DNA of 64,000 nt, from the NCBI RefSeq assembly GCF_004115155.1, contig NZ_RDSM01000003.1, positions 806,001-870,000 of the forward strand. Reading direction: 5' to 3'. A program made the position numbers and the translations under genes. Below are positions 43,473 to 51,296 of the stretch, in pieces (position 1 is the first letter of the stretch; each line of letters starts with the position of its first letter). Below the pieces are notes generated by a model. That model made no database searches and was not told where the DNA came from. It was given only the letters and a program-made list of their open reading frames with translations. The stretch is from Granulicella sibirica (GTDB lineage: Bacteria > Acidobacteriota > Terriglobia > Terriglobales > Acidobacteriaceae).

Positions 43473-44783
43473 ATGAATGTGAACTTCGCCGAGCGGGCCC
43501 ACAACCACAACTGGCGTCTGGACCCGATCGTTCGATCGCTGCTGGACACGGATTTCTACAAGCTGCTGATGCTGCAGTTCATCTGGAAGAACTTCCCCAA
43601 GGTTGAGGTCGTCAGCGAGGTGGTGAATCGCACGCGGACGGTGCGGCTTGGCGATCACGTTTCGCGTGAAACGCTCGTCGCCCAGATGGAGCACGTCCGT
43701 GGGCTGCGCTTCCGCCGTTCCGAACTCGTGTGGCTGGCGGGCAATACGTTCTATGGCACGCGGTTCATCTTCGAGCCGGAGTTCCTGACGTGGCTGGAGA
43801 ATGACTTTCGCCTGTCGGAGTACGAGGTGTCCGAGGAGGATGGGCAGCTCAAGATTTGCTTCCGGGGCCTGTGGTCCGAGGTCACCATGTGGGAGGTGTA
43901 CGCGCTCGCGCTCGTCAGCGAGATGCGCACGCGGTCGGCGTTGAGCCGGCTGAGCGAGATGGAGCTCGACGTTCTGTACGCGCGGGCGAAGACGAAGCTA
44001 TGGGACAAGATTGAGAAGCTTCGGCTGGTGCCGGACGTTCGTATCTCCGAGTTCGGGACACGGAGGCGCCACAGTTTTCTTTGGCAGGAGTATGTCGTCG
44101 AAGCCATGCGCAATACGCTTGGGGCTTCCCTCACGGGGTCGTCAAATACCTTTCTGGCTTATAAACACGATCTTGAGGCCATGGGTACGAACGCGCACGA
44201 ACTTCCCATGGCGCTTGCCGCCATCGCTTCCAAGGGAACGGACGAAGAGCTGCGGGCGTCGCAGTACCGCGTACTTGAGCTATGGGCGAAGAGTTATGGA
44301 GGCGAACTCCTTATTATGCTTCCCGATACTTTTGGGACGACTCAGTTCCTTGCCGGGGCGCCTGACTGGGTTGCCGACTGGACGGGCCAGCGCGCCGACA
44401 GCAAGAACCCCTTCGTCGCAGGCGATGAGTATTGCGCCTGGCTCGCCCTGCGGGGAAGAGACGCAACGAAGAAGCGTTTTATCGCCTCGGACGGGCTCGA
44501 CGTCGATGGAATTCTCGAACTTCACCGGTACTTCCACGGACGCATCCGCTTCTCCGCCGGGTGGGGTACGTTGCTGACGAATGATTTCCGTGACTGCCAT
44601 CCGCGGAACGAAGATGATCTCGAGCCGATTAGCCTCGTGTGCAAGCTCGTCACCGTGGACGGAGTGCCCGCCGTCAAGCTATCGGATAACACGCGTAAGT
44701 CCACCGGTCCGGCTGACCAGATCGCGCGCTACCGCCGTGTCTTCGGCAGCGAGGCCGAGGCTGGAGCGCCGGTGCTCGTCTAA
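43473..44783 (+). CDS. pncB: Nicotinate phosphoribosyltransferase
   Basis: 436 residues. It makes nicotinate mononucleotide from nicotinate and PRPP in NAD salvage. LDTDFYKLLMLQ near the N-terminus, SEFGTRRRHSF (about 192-202), GTNAHELPMA with the phosphorylatable His242, and SDGLDVDGILEL match the proteobacterial-type PncB. Full length. It is divergent from the XRE-membrane protein pair and followed by an S1/P1 nuclease after 56 bp. CinA (61 kb) has an NMN deamidase-type domain in the same pathway. Confidence 0.95.
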   Translation: MNVNFAERAHNHNWRLDPIVRSLLDTDFYKLLMLQFIWKNFPKVEVVSEVVNRTRTVRLGDHVSRETLVAQMEHVRGLRFRRSELVWLAGNTFYGTRFIFEPEFLTWLENDFRLSEYEVSEEDGQLKICFRGLWSEVTMWEVYALALVSEMRTRSALSRLSEMELDVLYARAKTKLWDKIEKLRLVPDVRISEFGTRRRHSFLWQEYVVEAMRNTLGASLTGSSNTFLAYKHDLEAMGTNAHELPMALAAIASKGTDEELRASQYRVLELWAKSYGGELLIMLPDTFGTTQFLAGAPDWVADWTGQRADSKNPFVAGDEYCAWLALRGRDATKKRFIASDGLDVDGILELHRYFHGRIRFSAGWGTLLTNDFRDCHPRNEDDLEPISLVCKLVTVDGVPAVKLSDNTRKSTGPADQIARYRRVFGSEAEAGAPVLV

Positions 44784-44839
44784 GTCGAGTCGAATCTGCG
44801 GTTGTTTTTGGCGTAATCCGCCCGGAATATACTTTTCCC

Positions 44840-45763
44840 ATGACGCCCCGCCCAACCCTTGTCCGCCTGGCCGCGATTGCGATTCTGCCGCTTGTCACCC
44901 TTCAGCCAGCCTTCTCGTGGGGCCATGACGGCCACATGATGATTAACCGGCTTGCGGCGCAGAATCTGCCGGTCGAGGTGCCTGCCTTCCTGCATAACGG
45001 CGAGGCACTCGATCTGATGGAGTATCTGGGGCCGGAGCCCGACCATTGGAACGGGAAGCTCGAGCCGGAGCTGTCGAAGACCCAAGGGACCGACCACTTC
45101 ATGGATCTCGAGTATGCGGACCTGATCGCGCCGCTGCCCCGCAAACGCTACGACTTCTTCCGCGCCCTGGCCGCTGCTCAGCCACAGCATCCCGACGTCA
45201 AGCTCACGCCAGAGAACGTCGGCACCCAGCCCTACCAGGTTGAGGAGGTCTTTCAACGTCTGAAGTCGGCCATGCGCGACTACCGGAAGCTGGCCGCCGC
45301 CAACCAGAACGTTCAGCCGGTCGAGACCGTCATCCTCTTTTACGCGGGCTGGCTTGGGCACTATGTCGGTGATGGCTCCAACCCTCTCCACGCCACCTAT
45401 CAGTACAACGGATGGAATGGCCCGAACCCGAATGGCTACAGCACCGCGCATACGGTGCACGCGGAGTTCGAGTCGGACTTCGTCGCGAATAACGTGCGGA
45501 GCGCCGATCTTCAGCCTCTGATCGCAGCCTCCACGCCGACGCTGATGGCTGATGAGTGGACGGAATACCTGGCGTACCTGCATCACTCCAATAGCGAAGT
45601 CGAAAAGACCTACCAGATTGAAAAGGCAGGGGGCTTTCTGAAGGCCGGCACTCCGGATGGCAAGGCCTTCGTCGACGAGCGGCTCGCCGCCGGGGCTATC
45701 GAGCTGCGTGACATGATCTACACCGCGTGGGTCCGCAGCGGCGACCCGGTGCCTGCGAAGTAG
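44840..45763 (+). CDS. Secreted S1/P1-type nuclease
   Basis: 307 residues. Signal peptide 1-26; cleavage after AFS would leave Trp27 as the first residue, which in S1/P1 nucleases ligates zinc through its free amino group. WGHDGH, TDHFMD, WLGHYVGDGSNPLHATYQYNGWNG and HTVHAEFE supply the remaining zinc-binding His and Asp residues of the trinuclear site. It should cut single-stranded DNA or RNA outside the cytoplasm, probably for phosphate or nucleoside scavenging. An unrelated DUF2062 gene converges on it. Confidence 0.93.
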   Translation: MTPRPTLVRLAAIAILPLVTLQPAFSWGHDGHMMINRLAAQNLPVEVPAFLHNGEALDLMEYLGPEPDHWNGKLEPELSKTQGTDHFMDLEYADLIAPLPRKRYDFFRALAAAQPQHPDVKLTPENVGTQPYQVEEVFQRLKSAMRDYRKLAAANQNVQPVETVILFYAGWLGHYVGDGSNPLHATYQYNGWNGPNPNGYSTAHTVHAEFESDFVANNVRSADLQPLIAASTPTLMADEWTEYLAYLHHSNSEVEKTYQIEKAGGFLKAGTPDGKAFVDERLAAGAIELRDMIYTAWVRSGDPVPAK

Positions 45764-45779
45764 ATCAGCCGCTCGTAGC

Positions 45780-46298
45780 CTAGCGTTGAATACGCTCGTT
45801 CAGTCCGTTCAGGATGGGCGTAAGGAGAAGCACCACCATTGGCGCGACGACAATCGAGACCAGTGCCCAGATCACGAGCGCATGCCACTCCCACGTCCAC
45901 AGCAGCCTGGTTGTGTCGATCGGGTGATGACGCGCCGCGGAGATGAGCGCTCTATGGTGGAGAGGCAAGCGGCCGGTGTGAAAGACCTTGTCTCCAAGCC
46001 GGATGAACACGAAGAAGAACGCGATCTCAAGCGGATACGAAAGATGGGTCGCGATCTGCGAGGCTACCAGGTTCAGCCGCAGGAGCGCGGCCACAGTCAG
46101 CGAGATGAGCGTCGTCGAGCCCAGAAGCGGGTTGATCCCGATGACGAAACCGATCGCGATGCTCCAGGCCAGCTTTCTCGGCGTGCACCCGATGCGCAGA
46201 AGGTCCACCAGCGGGTTGACGATACGCCGGTGCAGGAAGCTCTGCTGCTGCACGGACTTGGACGGGGATGACACCTGTGAACAGGATAGACTGCCCAC
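45780..46298 (-). CDS. DUF2062 membrane protein
   Basis: 172 residues from a GTG at 46296-46298 (GAGGA upstream). The DUF2062 pattern is clear: PRKLAWSIAIGFVIGINPLLGSTTLISLTVAALLRLN, then a pair of helices with YPLEIAFFFVFIRLGDKVF and VIWALVSIVVAPMVVLLLTPI. The family is found near lipid and lipid A acyltransferases; a PlsC-type acyltransferase starts 46 bp away in the opposite direction. Its role is unknown. The frame stays open much further upstream, into the acyltransferase gene, but that part is antisense. Confidence 0.8.
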   Translation of the reverse strand: MGSLSCSQVSSPSKSVQQQSFLHRRIVNPLVDLLRIGCTPRKLAWSIAIGFVIGINPLLGSTTLISLTVAALLRLNLVASQIATHLSYPLEIAFFFVFIRLGDKVFHTGRLPLHHRALISAARHHPIDTTRLLWTWEWHALVIWALVSIVVAPMVVLLLTPILNGLNERIQR

Positions 46299-46343
46299 GG
46301 GGTCCTCACTGCACCCGAGCGAACAGAAGGGGTTCAAAACCAG

Positions 46344-47108
46344 GTGCAATTTTTGCGTACTCTGCGTGCGGTTCGCCGCACGATTGTCCTCGTCGGCGTC
46401 TTTATTTACGCCGGGACGGAACTGATTCTTACCCGCCCCAAAGATCGCGTCGCCCGTGCCGACTGGCTTCATCGCTTCTGTGCCCGTGCCATCAAACGCT
46501 TCGGGATCAAGGTAGACGTCATCGGGAAGCCGCCTGACAAGGGCGTCCTCATCTCGAATCATCTCAGCTATATGGATATCGTCACGTTCGCGGCGCTGCA
46601 CCGTTGCGTTTTCTGCTCCAAGGCTGAGATCCGGACATGGCCTGTTCTCGGCTGGATGACGACCATGGCTGGAACGGTCTACGTGGAGCGCGGACGGGGT
46701 GGTTCCGCGGTCAAGGCCGCCAAGGGGATGCAGGAGGCCAGCGCCGCCGGCCTTCCGGTCATCTTCTTTCCTGAGGGAACGACCTCGAACGGTGAGGGGC
46801 TGCTGAAGTTTCACTCCGGCCTGCTGGCCCAAGCGATGGCGAGCGAAGAACCCATCGTTCCGGCGTTCATCCGGTATCACCTGGATCAGGACAATGGGCC
46901 GGACGTGTCAATTGCGGACGATGTGTCTTACTGGGGCAATCGAGACATGCTTGCGCACATCTTCAAGTTTCTTGGCCTGAAGGGGGTTCGGGTCGAGGTG
47001 CGGTTTGCGGAGAAGCCCATCCAGTTCTCCGCCGACGTTCTCCACCGTAAGGTTGCAGCCGACGAGGCAAGAGTGGCCGTGGCGCGGGTTGGCGGGATTC
47101 GCGTCTGA
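46344..47108 (+). CDS. 1-acyl-sn-glycerol-3-phosphate acyltransferase family (PlsC-type)
   Basis: 254 residues. An N-terminal hydrophobic helix (about 13-30) anchors it. The catalytic NHLSYMD (H-x4-D) motif, VYVERGRGG and FFPEGTTSNG (glycerol-phosphate-binding EGT) define the family. It transfers acyl groups in phospholipid synthesis; lyso-ornithine-lipid acylation is an alternative. The start is GTG at 46344. It shares a short spacer with the divergent DUF2062 gene. Confidence 0.92.
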   Translation: MQFLRTLRAVRRTIVLVGVFIYAGTELILTRPKDRVARADWLHRFCARAIKRFGIKVDVIGKPPDKGVLISNHLSYMDIVTFAALHRCVFCSKAEIRTWPVLGWMTTMAGTVYVERGRGGSAVKAAKGMQEASAAGLPVIFFPEGTTSNGEGLLKFHSGLLAQAMASEEPIVPAFIRYHLDQDNGPDVSIADDVSYWGNRDMLAHIFKFLGLKGVRVEVRFAEKPIQFSADVLHRKVAADEARVAVARVGGIRV

Positions 47109-47132
47109 ATTTTTGATCGGGGGGGACGTGCT

Positions 47133-47148
47133 AACTAATTCATTAGTA
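47133..47148. promoter_or_regulatory. BlaI-type operator candidate O1 upstream of blaI
   Basis: Perfect dyad ACTAAT-TC-ATTAGT inside a 16-mer that recurs at 48924-48939 with 13 of 16 positions identical. It lies 23 bp before the blaI-like gene and just downstream of a TTGATC -35-like box (47113-47118), so bound repressor would cover the promoter. Confidence 0.65.
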
Positions 47149-47170
47149 CCCCGTCCAAACCTCCAGAGCG

Positions 47171-47599
47171 ATGCCGCCGAAGAAATCCATTACGCTGACC
47201 GAAGCCGAGCTGAGGCTCATGAAGGTTCTCTGGGCGAGAGGCGAGATCGCCGTCTCCGGCCTGGTGGAAGCGATCTCCGACGAGACCCCCCTGGCGTATA
47301 CGTCGGTGTTGACGACGATCCGCATTCTTGAGAAGAAGGGGTACGTCACGCATCGGCAGGAGGCGCGTGCCTTCCTTTACAGCCCATGCATCGCCGAGCA
47401 CGAGGCGAGCCGGTCTGAGGTGCGTCATGTTCTGCAACGTTTTTTTGGGAACTCCCGCGAGCAGCTTCTCCTCTCGCTTCTGGGTGATGACGAGATTGGC
47501 CCGGACGAACTCCGCCGTCTGCGGGAAGCCATTGCGAAGGCTCCGGACAATGAGCCAATAGTCCCACCAGCGGCGCGGCCGGAGGAGGCGGGATCATGA
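47171..47599 (+). CDS. BlaI/MecI/CopY-family transcriptional repressor
   Basis: 142 residues. Winged-helix DNA-binding domain (ITLTEAELRLMKVLWARGEIAVSGLVEAI, PLAYTSVLTTIRILEKKGYVTHRQEARAFLY) followed by a dimerisation helix region. In the classical system a membrane M56 protease signals cleavage or release of the repressor. Its gene overlaps the M56 gene by four bases (ATGA), a conserved pairing. The palindrome at 47133 suggests autorepression, and the copy at 48924 suggests control of htrA. No beta-lactamase gene is present. Confidence 0.93.
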   Translation: MPPKKSITLTEAELRLMKVLWARGEIAVSGLVEAISDETPLAYTSVLTTIRILEKKGYVTHRQEARAFLYSPCIAEHEASRSEVRHVLQRFFGNSREQLLLSLLGDDEIGPDELRRLREAIAKAPDNEPIVPPAARPEEAGS

Positions 47600-48882
47600 C
47601 TACCCTTGGCCTTTTCTCCGCCGTCGCTTCGGGTTCGCTCCTTTCCGCAGTCTGGCAGGGAATCCTGTTAGCCGGCTGCGTTGCGCTCTGCCTTCGTCTA
47701 GTGCCGGGCATCAGCGCGGCCGCTCGATCGGTGATCTGGACGGCGGTTCTCGTCCTCGCGGTCTGTCTTCACTTCGTTCCGCTCTTTGCCGCGCCGGACA
47801 GCACAACTCATGCCAGCGTCCACGCCGATCCCCGTTGGAGCTTCGTGGTTGCTGGTTTCTGGGCACTACTGACGCTCTATCGTGGCAGCCAGCTTCTGCT
47901 GAGCGGCTTGCGCTTGCACCGGATCGCCCGTCGCGCTACGCCAGTTGCTGATGCCCCGGCGCTGCAGCAGGGAAACCGCCGCGCCCAACTCTGCACCTCG
48001 ACGGACGTGGATCGGCCGAGCGTTGTGGGTTTCTTTTCGCCGCGTGTCCTGCTCCCGCCGGATCTTCTCGCCAGCCTCAGCCAGCAGGAGCTTGATCAGA
48101 TTCTCCTCCATGAGATGGAGCACCTCCGCCGCCGCGACGACTGGACGAATCTGCTCCAGAAGCTCGCCCTCGCTCTTTTTCCGCTGAACCCGGTGCTTCT
48201 CTGGGTCGAACGGCGTCTCTGCCTCGAGCGCGAACTCGCCTGTGATGACAGTGTTCTCCGGACCACGCGGGCTCGCAAGGCCTACGCGCTTTGTCTCACG
48301 AACCTGGCTGAGCATGGAATGCTTCGGCGCACCGCGACTCTCGCTCTGGGTGCGTGGGAGCGCCAGTCGGAGCTTGCACGGCGCGTGCATCGGATTCTTG
48401 CGAACCCCGAGGTTGTCATGGGGCGCACACAGGCCCGCATCGTTACTGCGACGCTTCTCCTCTCGTTGGCCGGCGGCGCAACTGTGCTGAGCCGCAGCCC
48501 TGAGCTTGTGTCCTTTGCGCCCGTCTCTCATGCCCAGGCGGCGATTCCTTCGACCGAGTTTACGGCTGCGCCGTATCGAGAGTCCGGTCTCACCGGCAAG
48601 GTGATCAACACCAAGGCCATCATGCCCGAGCCGGAACGGACGACTCAGCTTCCTGTGATTGCGCCGAAGCATCGTCGGAGCAAGTCCAAGACGGTTAACG
48701 CAACGCAGCCCATCCAGATTCGCAGCGCTGTTCGTCCTGGGACGCGTTCATGGGTCGTCCTGACCGAGTGGCATGAAGTCACCCTGCCCACGGGTCACAC
48801 GTTGATGACCATTCAGCAGAACAACCAGTTCTCGTATGCCGCCGTGCCGACCCCAACCGGCTGGCTGATCGTTCAACTCTAA
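47596..48882 (+). CDS. M56-family (BlaR1/MecR1-like) membrane metalloprotease
   Basis: 428 residues. Membrane helices at about 15-37, 45-65 and 83-103, and one near 282-300. The zinc motif HEMEH is at 172-176, with the third ligand in ERELACDD (about 211-218). The C-terminal 120 residues are extracytoplasmic, Pro/Thr-rich, and show no penicillin-binding domain, so the signal is not a beta-lactam sensed in the BlaR1 way. It should trigger inactivation of the upstream BlaI-like repressor. ATGA overlap with that gene implies translational coupling. An HtrA gene follows after 30 bp. Confidence 0.92.
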   Translation: MTTLGLFSAVASGSLLSAVWQGILLAGCVALCLRLVPGISAAARSVIWTAVLVLAVCLHFVPLFAAPDSTTHASVHADPRWSFVVAGFWALLTLYRGSQLLLSGLRLHRIARRATPVADAPALQQGNRRAQLCTSTDVDRPSVVGFFSPRVLLPPDLLASLSQQELDQILLHEMEHLRRRDDWTNLLQKLALALFPLNPVLLWVERRLCLERELACDDSVLRTTRARKAYALCLTNLAEHGMLRRTATLALGAWERQSELARRVHRILANPEVVMGRTQARIVTATLLLSLAGGATVLSRSPELVSFAPVSHAQAAIPSTEFTAAPYRESGLTGKVINTKAIMPEPERTTQLPVIAPKHRRSKSKTVNATQPIQIRSAVRPGTRSWVVLTEWHEVTLPTGHTLMTIQQNNQFSYAAVPTPTGWLIVQL

Positions 48883-48912
48883 CCAACAAAATACCCAGAA
48901 GAGGTTAATGGC

Positions 48913-50457
48913 ATGTCCGCATCAACTAATAAACTAGTAGTATCGACCCGGAAGATCGTCGTTCCTGCCGCCCTCGCTGCTGTTGTCGCTCTCGGCACAG
49001 CAGCCTACATGAACCACACCGATGTCCATGCAGCGGGGATCAGCGCTGCCGCACTCGACGACGGCAGCGTCACTGCCCTCACCGCACTCGATCAGGCGAT
49101 GGAGGCGGTCGCGTCCCGCGTCACGCCTGCCGTCGTCAACATCGCCGTCACGTCGAAGAGCACGGCCGGAGACGGAGAAGAGGGTGGGGACCAGTCTAGC
49201 CAGCTTCAGCAACTGCCTCCGGGCCTACGCCAGTTCTTCGGCGGCGGCGGCCAGATGATGCCGCAGCAGCCGCAGATCGAGCACGGCATCGGCAGCGGCG
49301 TCATCATCTCGTCGGACGGGTACATCGTCACGAACAACCACGTCGTCAACGGAGCGACGCAGATCCGGGTCACGCTGCACGATCGCCGCATTCTCACCGG
49401 CAAGGTCATCGGCACCGACAAGCTCACCGACCTCGCTGTCGTGAAGGTGAACGCAAGCGATCTCCCGCACATTTCGTGGGGTGATTCGACACAGCTCCAG
49501 CCTGGCCAGACGGTTCTTGCCTTCGGCAGCCCGTTCGGCTCGCTACAGTTCTCAGTAACGCGCGGTATCGTCTCGGCGCTCAACCGCCAGGATCCCGACC
49601 GCAGTGATCCTCGCAAGCCTGGAGCCTATATTCAGACGGACGCCGCCATCAATCCTGGCAACTCGGGCGGACCGCTGGTCAACGCACATGGTGAGCTGAT
49701 CGGCATCAACACCTCGATTATTACCAACAGCGGATCGTTCGCCGGCGCAGGCTTCGCGATTCCCTCGCAGATCGTTCACGCCACCACCGAGCAGCTCATC
49801 GCGCATGGCAAGGTCGACCACGGCTACCTTGGCATCAGCATGAACGATGTGACGCCGGAGAACGCTCACTTCTTCAACCTGCAGGATGCGTCTGGAGCCA
49901 TCGTCGCGCAGGTCACGCCTGACTCGCCCGCGAGCCGCGGTGGTCTGCGCCAGGGAGACGTGATCACCCAGGCCAATGGGCAGAAGATCCTCAACAGCGG
50001 TGCTCTCCAGGTTGCGGTCAGCCAGATCGCTCCCGGAACCGACCTGAACCTTGGCGTCATCCGTGAGGGTAAGCAGGAGACGGTTCATCTGAAGGTCGGG
50101 CAGTTCAACGCAAAGACTGAGGTGGCCTCGAATGATGGTGATGGCTCAGCACCGAACAACGGCAAGCTCGGCCTCGCTGTTTCGAACCTGACCCCTGATG
50201 CCAGGCAGCAGCTTCAGATCCCGGAGCAGGTCCACGGCGTGGTTGTGCAGAATGTGCGCCCGACCAGCCCTGCGGAAGATGCCGGACTCCAGCCCGGGGA
50301 CGTCATCCTCGAAGTGAACCGCGCGCCGCTCAACTCGGCGGATCAGTTCGCGACCCAGGTCCATGGAAGCGCTGCGGGCAAGGACATCCTGCTGCTGGTG
50401 TGGTCGAAGGGCAATGCAAGCTACCGCACCCTGCGCCCTGACCAGGACAATGGCTAA
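48913..50457 (+). CDS. HtrA/Deg-family periplasmic serine protease
   Basis: 514 residues. One N-terminal hydrophobic segment (about 14-32) anchors or exports it. The trypsin-like domain has His143 (TNNHVVNG), Asp173 (TDLAVVKV) and Ser251 (NPGNSGGPLVN). Two PDZ domains follow (about 300-390 and 420-505). It degrades or refolds damaged envelope proteins. It lies 30 bp after the M56 gene, with a BlaI-box-like sequence inside codons 4-9, so it appears to belong to the same regulon. A hairpin terminator follows. A Gln/Gly-rich loop sits before the catalytic domain. Confidence 0.95.
   Translation: MSASTNKLVVSTRKIVVPAALAAVVALGTAAYMNHTDVHAAGISAAALDDGSVTALTALDQAMEAVASRVTPAVVNIAVTSKSTAGDGEEGGDQSSQLQQLPPGLRQFFGGGGQMMPQQPQIEHGIGSGVIISSDGYIVTNNHVVNGATQIRVTLHDRRILTGKVIGTDKLTDLAVVKVNASDLPHISWGDSTQLQPGQTVLAFGSPFGSLQFSVTRGIVSALNRQDPDRSDPRKPGAYIQTDAAINPGNSGGPLVNAHGELIGINTSIITNSGSFAGAGFAIPSQIVHATTEQLIAHGKVDHGYLGISMNDVTPENAHFFNLQDASGAIVAQVTPDSPASRGGLRQGDVITQANGQKILNSGALQVAVSQIAPGTDLNLGVIREGKQETVHLKVGQFNAKTEVASNDGDGSAPNNGKLGLAVSNLTPDARQQLQIPEQVHGVVVQNVRPTSPAEDAGLQPGDVILEVNRAPLNSADQFATQVHGSAAGKDILLLVWSKGNASYRTLRPDQDNG
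48924..48939. promoter_or_regulatory. BlaI-type operator candidate O2 at the start of the HtrA gene
   Basis: AACTAAT-AAA-CTAGTA matches O1 at 13 of 16 positions and keeps the ACTAAT half-site and a TAGTA half-site. It lies inside codons 4-9 of the HtrA gene, where a bound repressor could block initiation or elongation. Confidence 0.55.
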
Positions 50458-50481
50458 GTTGCCGCGTACTTGAACCCGATG

Positions 50482-50516
50482 GGCCGCTTCGAAACTTTGG
50501 GGCGGCCTTTCGTTTT
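50482..50516 (+). terminator. Intrinsic terminator after the HtrA gene
   Basis: GGCCGC pairs with GCGGCC over a 14-nt loop, followed by TTTCGTTTTC. It ends the blaI-M56-htrA transcript. Confidence 0.7.
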
Positions 50517-50557
50517 CATCATGCAACAGCAGACTGCGGAACGGGATCACATCCATC

Positions 50558-51217
50558 ATGGCCAAGGAACTCGCACGTCGTACGGCGGGGTTAGCAGTTC
50601 GCCCTGGAAGCGCTCTCAAGAAGGCAGCAAAGAAGTCGCCGGGGAAGAAGGCTGCCAAGAAGTCGCCTGGGAAGAAAGCCGCGAAGAAGGCTCCGGGCAA
50701 GAAGTCACCTGGCAAGAAGTCGGCTAAGCATACCGCCGGCGATCCTAGGCACCTGGAGCAGGGAAGCGGGCCAGCCTTGGAGCATGCTTTTCATCACCTG
50801 CAGCGTGCTTCCGCTGTGATCTCACTGCTCGAGCAGGAGTCCGGCGGAGACCTGCGGATGCTGCTTGAGGAAGGGATCAAGAGCTACCGCGTTGCCACGG
50901 ACAGCGAGCCTTCCAATGCTCTCGACCTTCTTCGCGCCGCCGAACATCTTTCGATGGCCGGCCTCTATGCCGCTCGCATCTCGCATCGCCTCGACGCCAC
51001 TCCACCCCCGCCCGAAGAACTCGAGCGACTGCTCAGGAAGGCGGCTCACCACCTCGACTCACTCGAACTCCCTGACCTCGAAGGCTTCGAAGCCCGGCTC
51101 CCCGCCATGGCCGAAGAACTACTCAACCGCGCGGAAGCCGCGCTTGATCACGATCCGCACCTCTCCTGGGAACTCGCCATGGCTGCAGAATCCTTGTGTG
51201 CCGCGCTCGAAGCATAA
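50558..51217 (+). CDS. Protein with histone-H1-like KSPGKK tail and helical C-terminal domain
   Basis: 219 residues. Residues 19-58 are repeats of KSPGKKAAK type (Lys/Ala/Ser/Pro/Gly), like the C-terminal tails of eukaryotic H1 and bacterial H1-like proteins, which bind the DNA backbone and minor groove. Residues about 70-219 are predicted all-helical (LEHAFHHLQRASAVISLLEQE, LDLLRAAEHLSMAGLYAARI, PAMAEELLNRAEAALDHD) and resemble a four-helix bundle; I do not recognise the family. The combination suggests a nucleoid-associated protein. It lies between htrA and an M3 peptidase, with its own upstream spacer. Confidence 0.75.
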   Translation: MAKELARRTAGLAVRPGSALKKAAKKSPGKKAAKKSPGKKAAKKAPGKKSPGKKSAKHTAGDPRHLEQGSGPALEHAFHHLQRASAVISLLEQESGGDLRMLLEEGIKSYRVATDSEPSNALDLLRAAEHLSMAGLYAARISHRLDATPPPPEELERLLRKAAHHLDSLELPDLEGFEARLPAMAEELLNRAEAALDHDPHLSWELAMAAESLCAALEA

Positions 51218-51296
51218 GCAGTCCTCTTCAGGGACGACCGATGGGATCGTGTTAGTCTACAGCCCTTCGAGCGAGCCTGCTCCCGGACCCTATCCC

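Noticed and set aside
47171..50457. Beta-lactam resistance cassette
   Set aside because: BlaI and M56 proteins are present, but no beta-lactamase or penicillin-binding sensor domain, so a resistance role is not supported.
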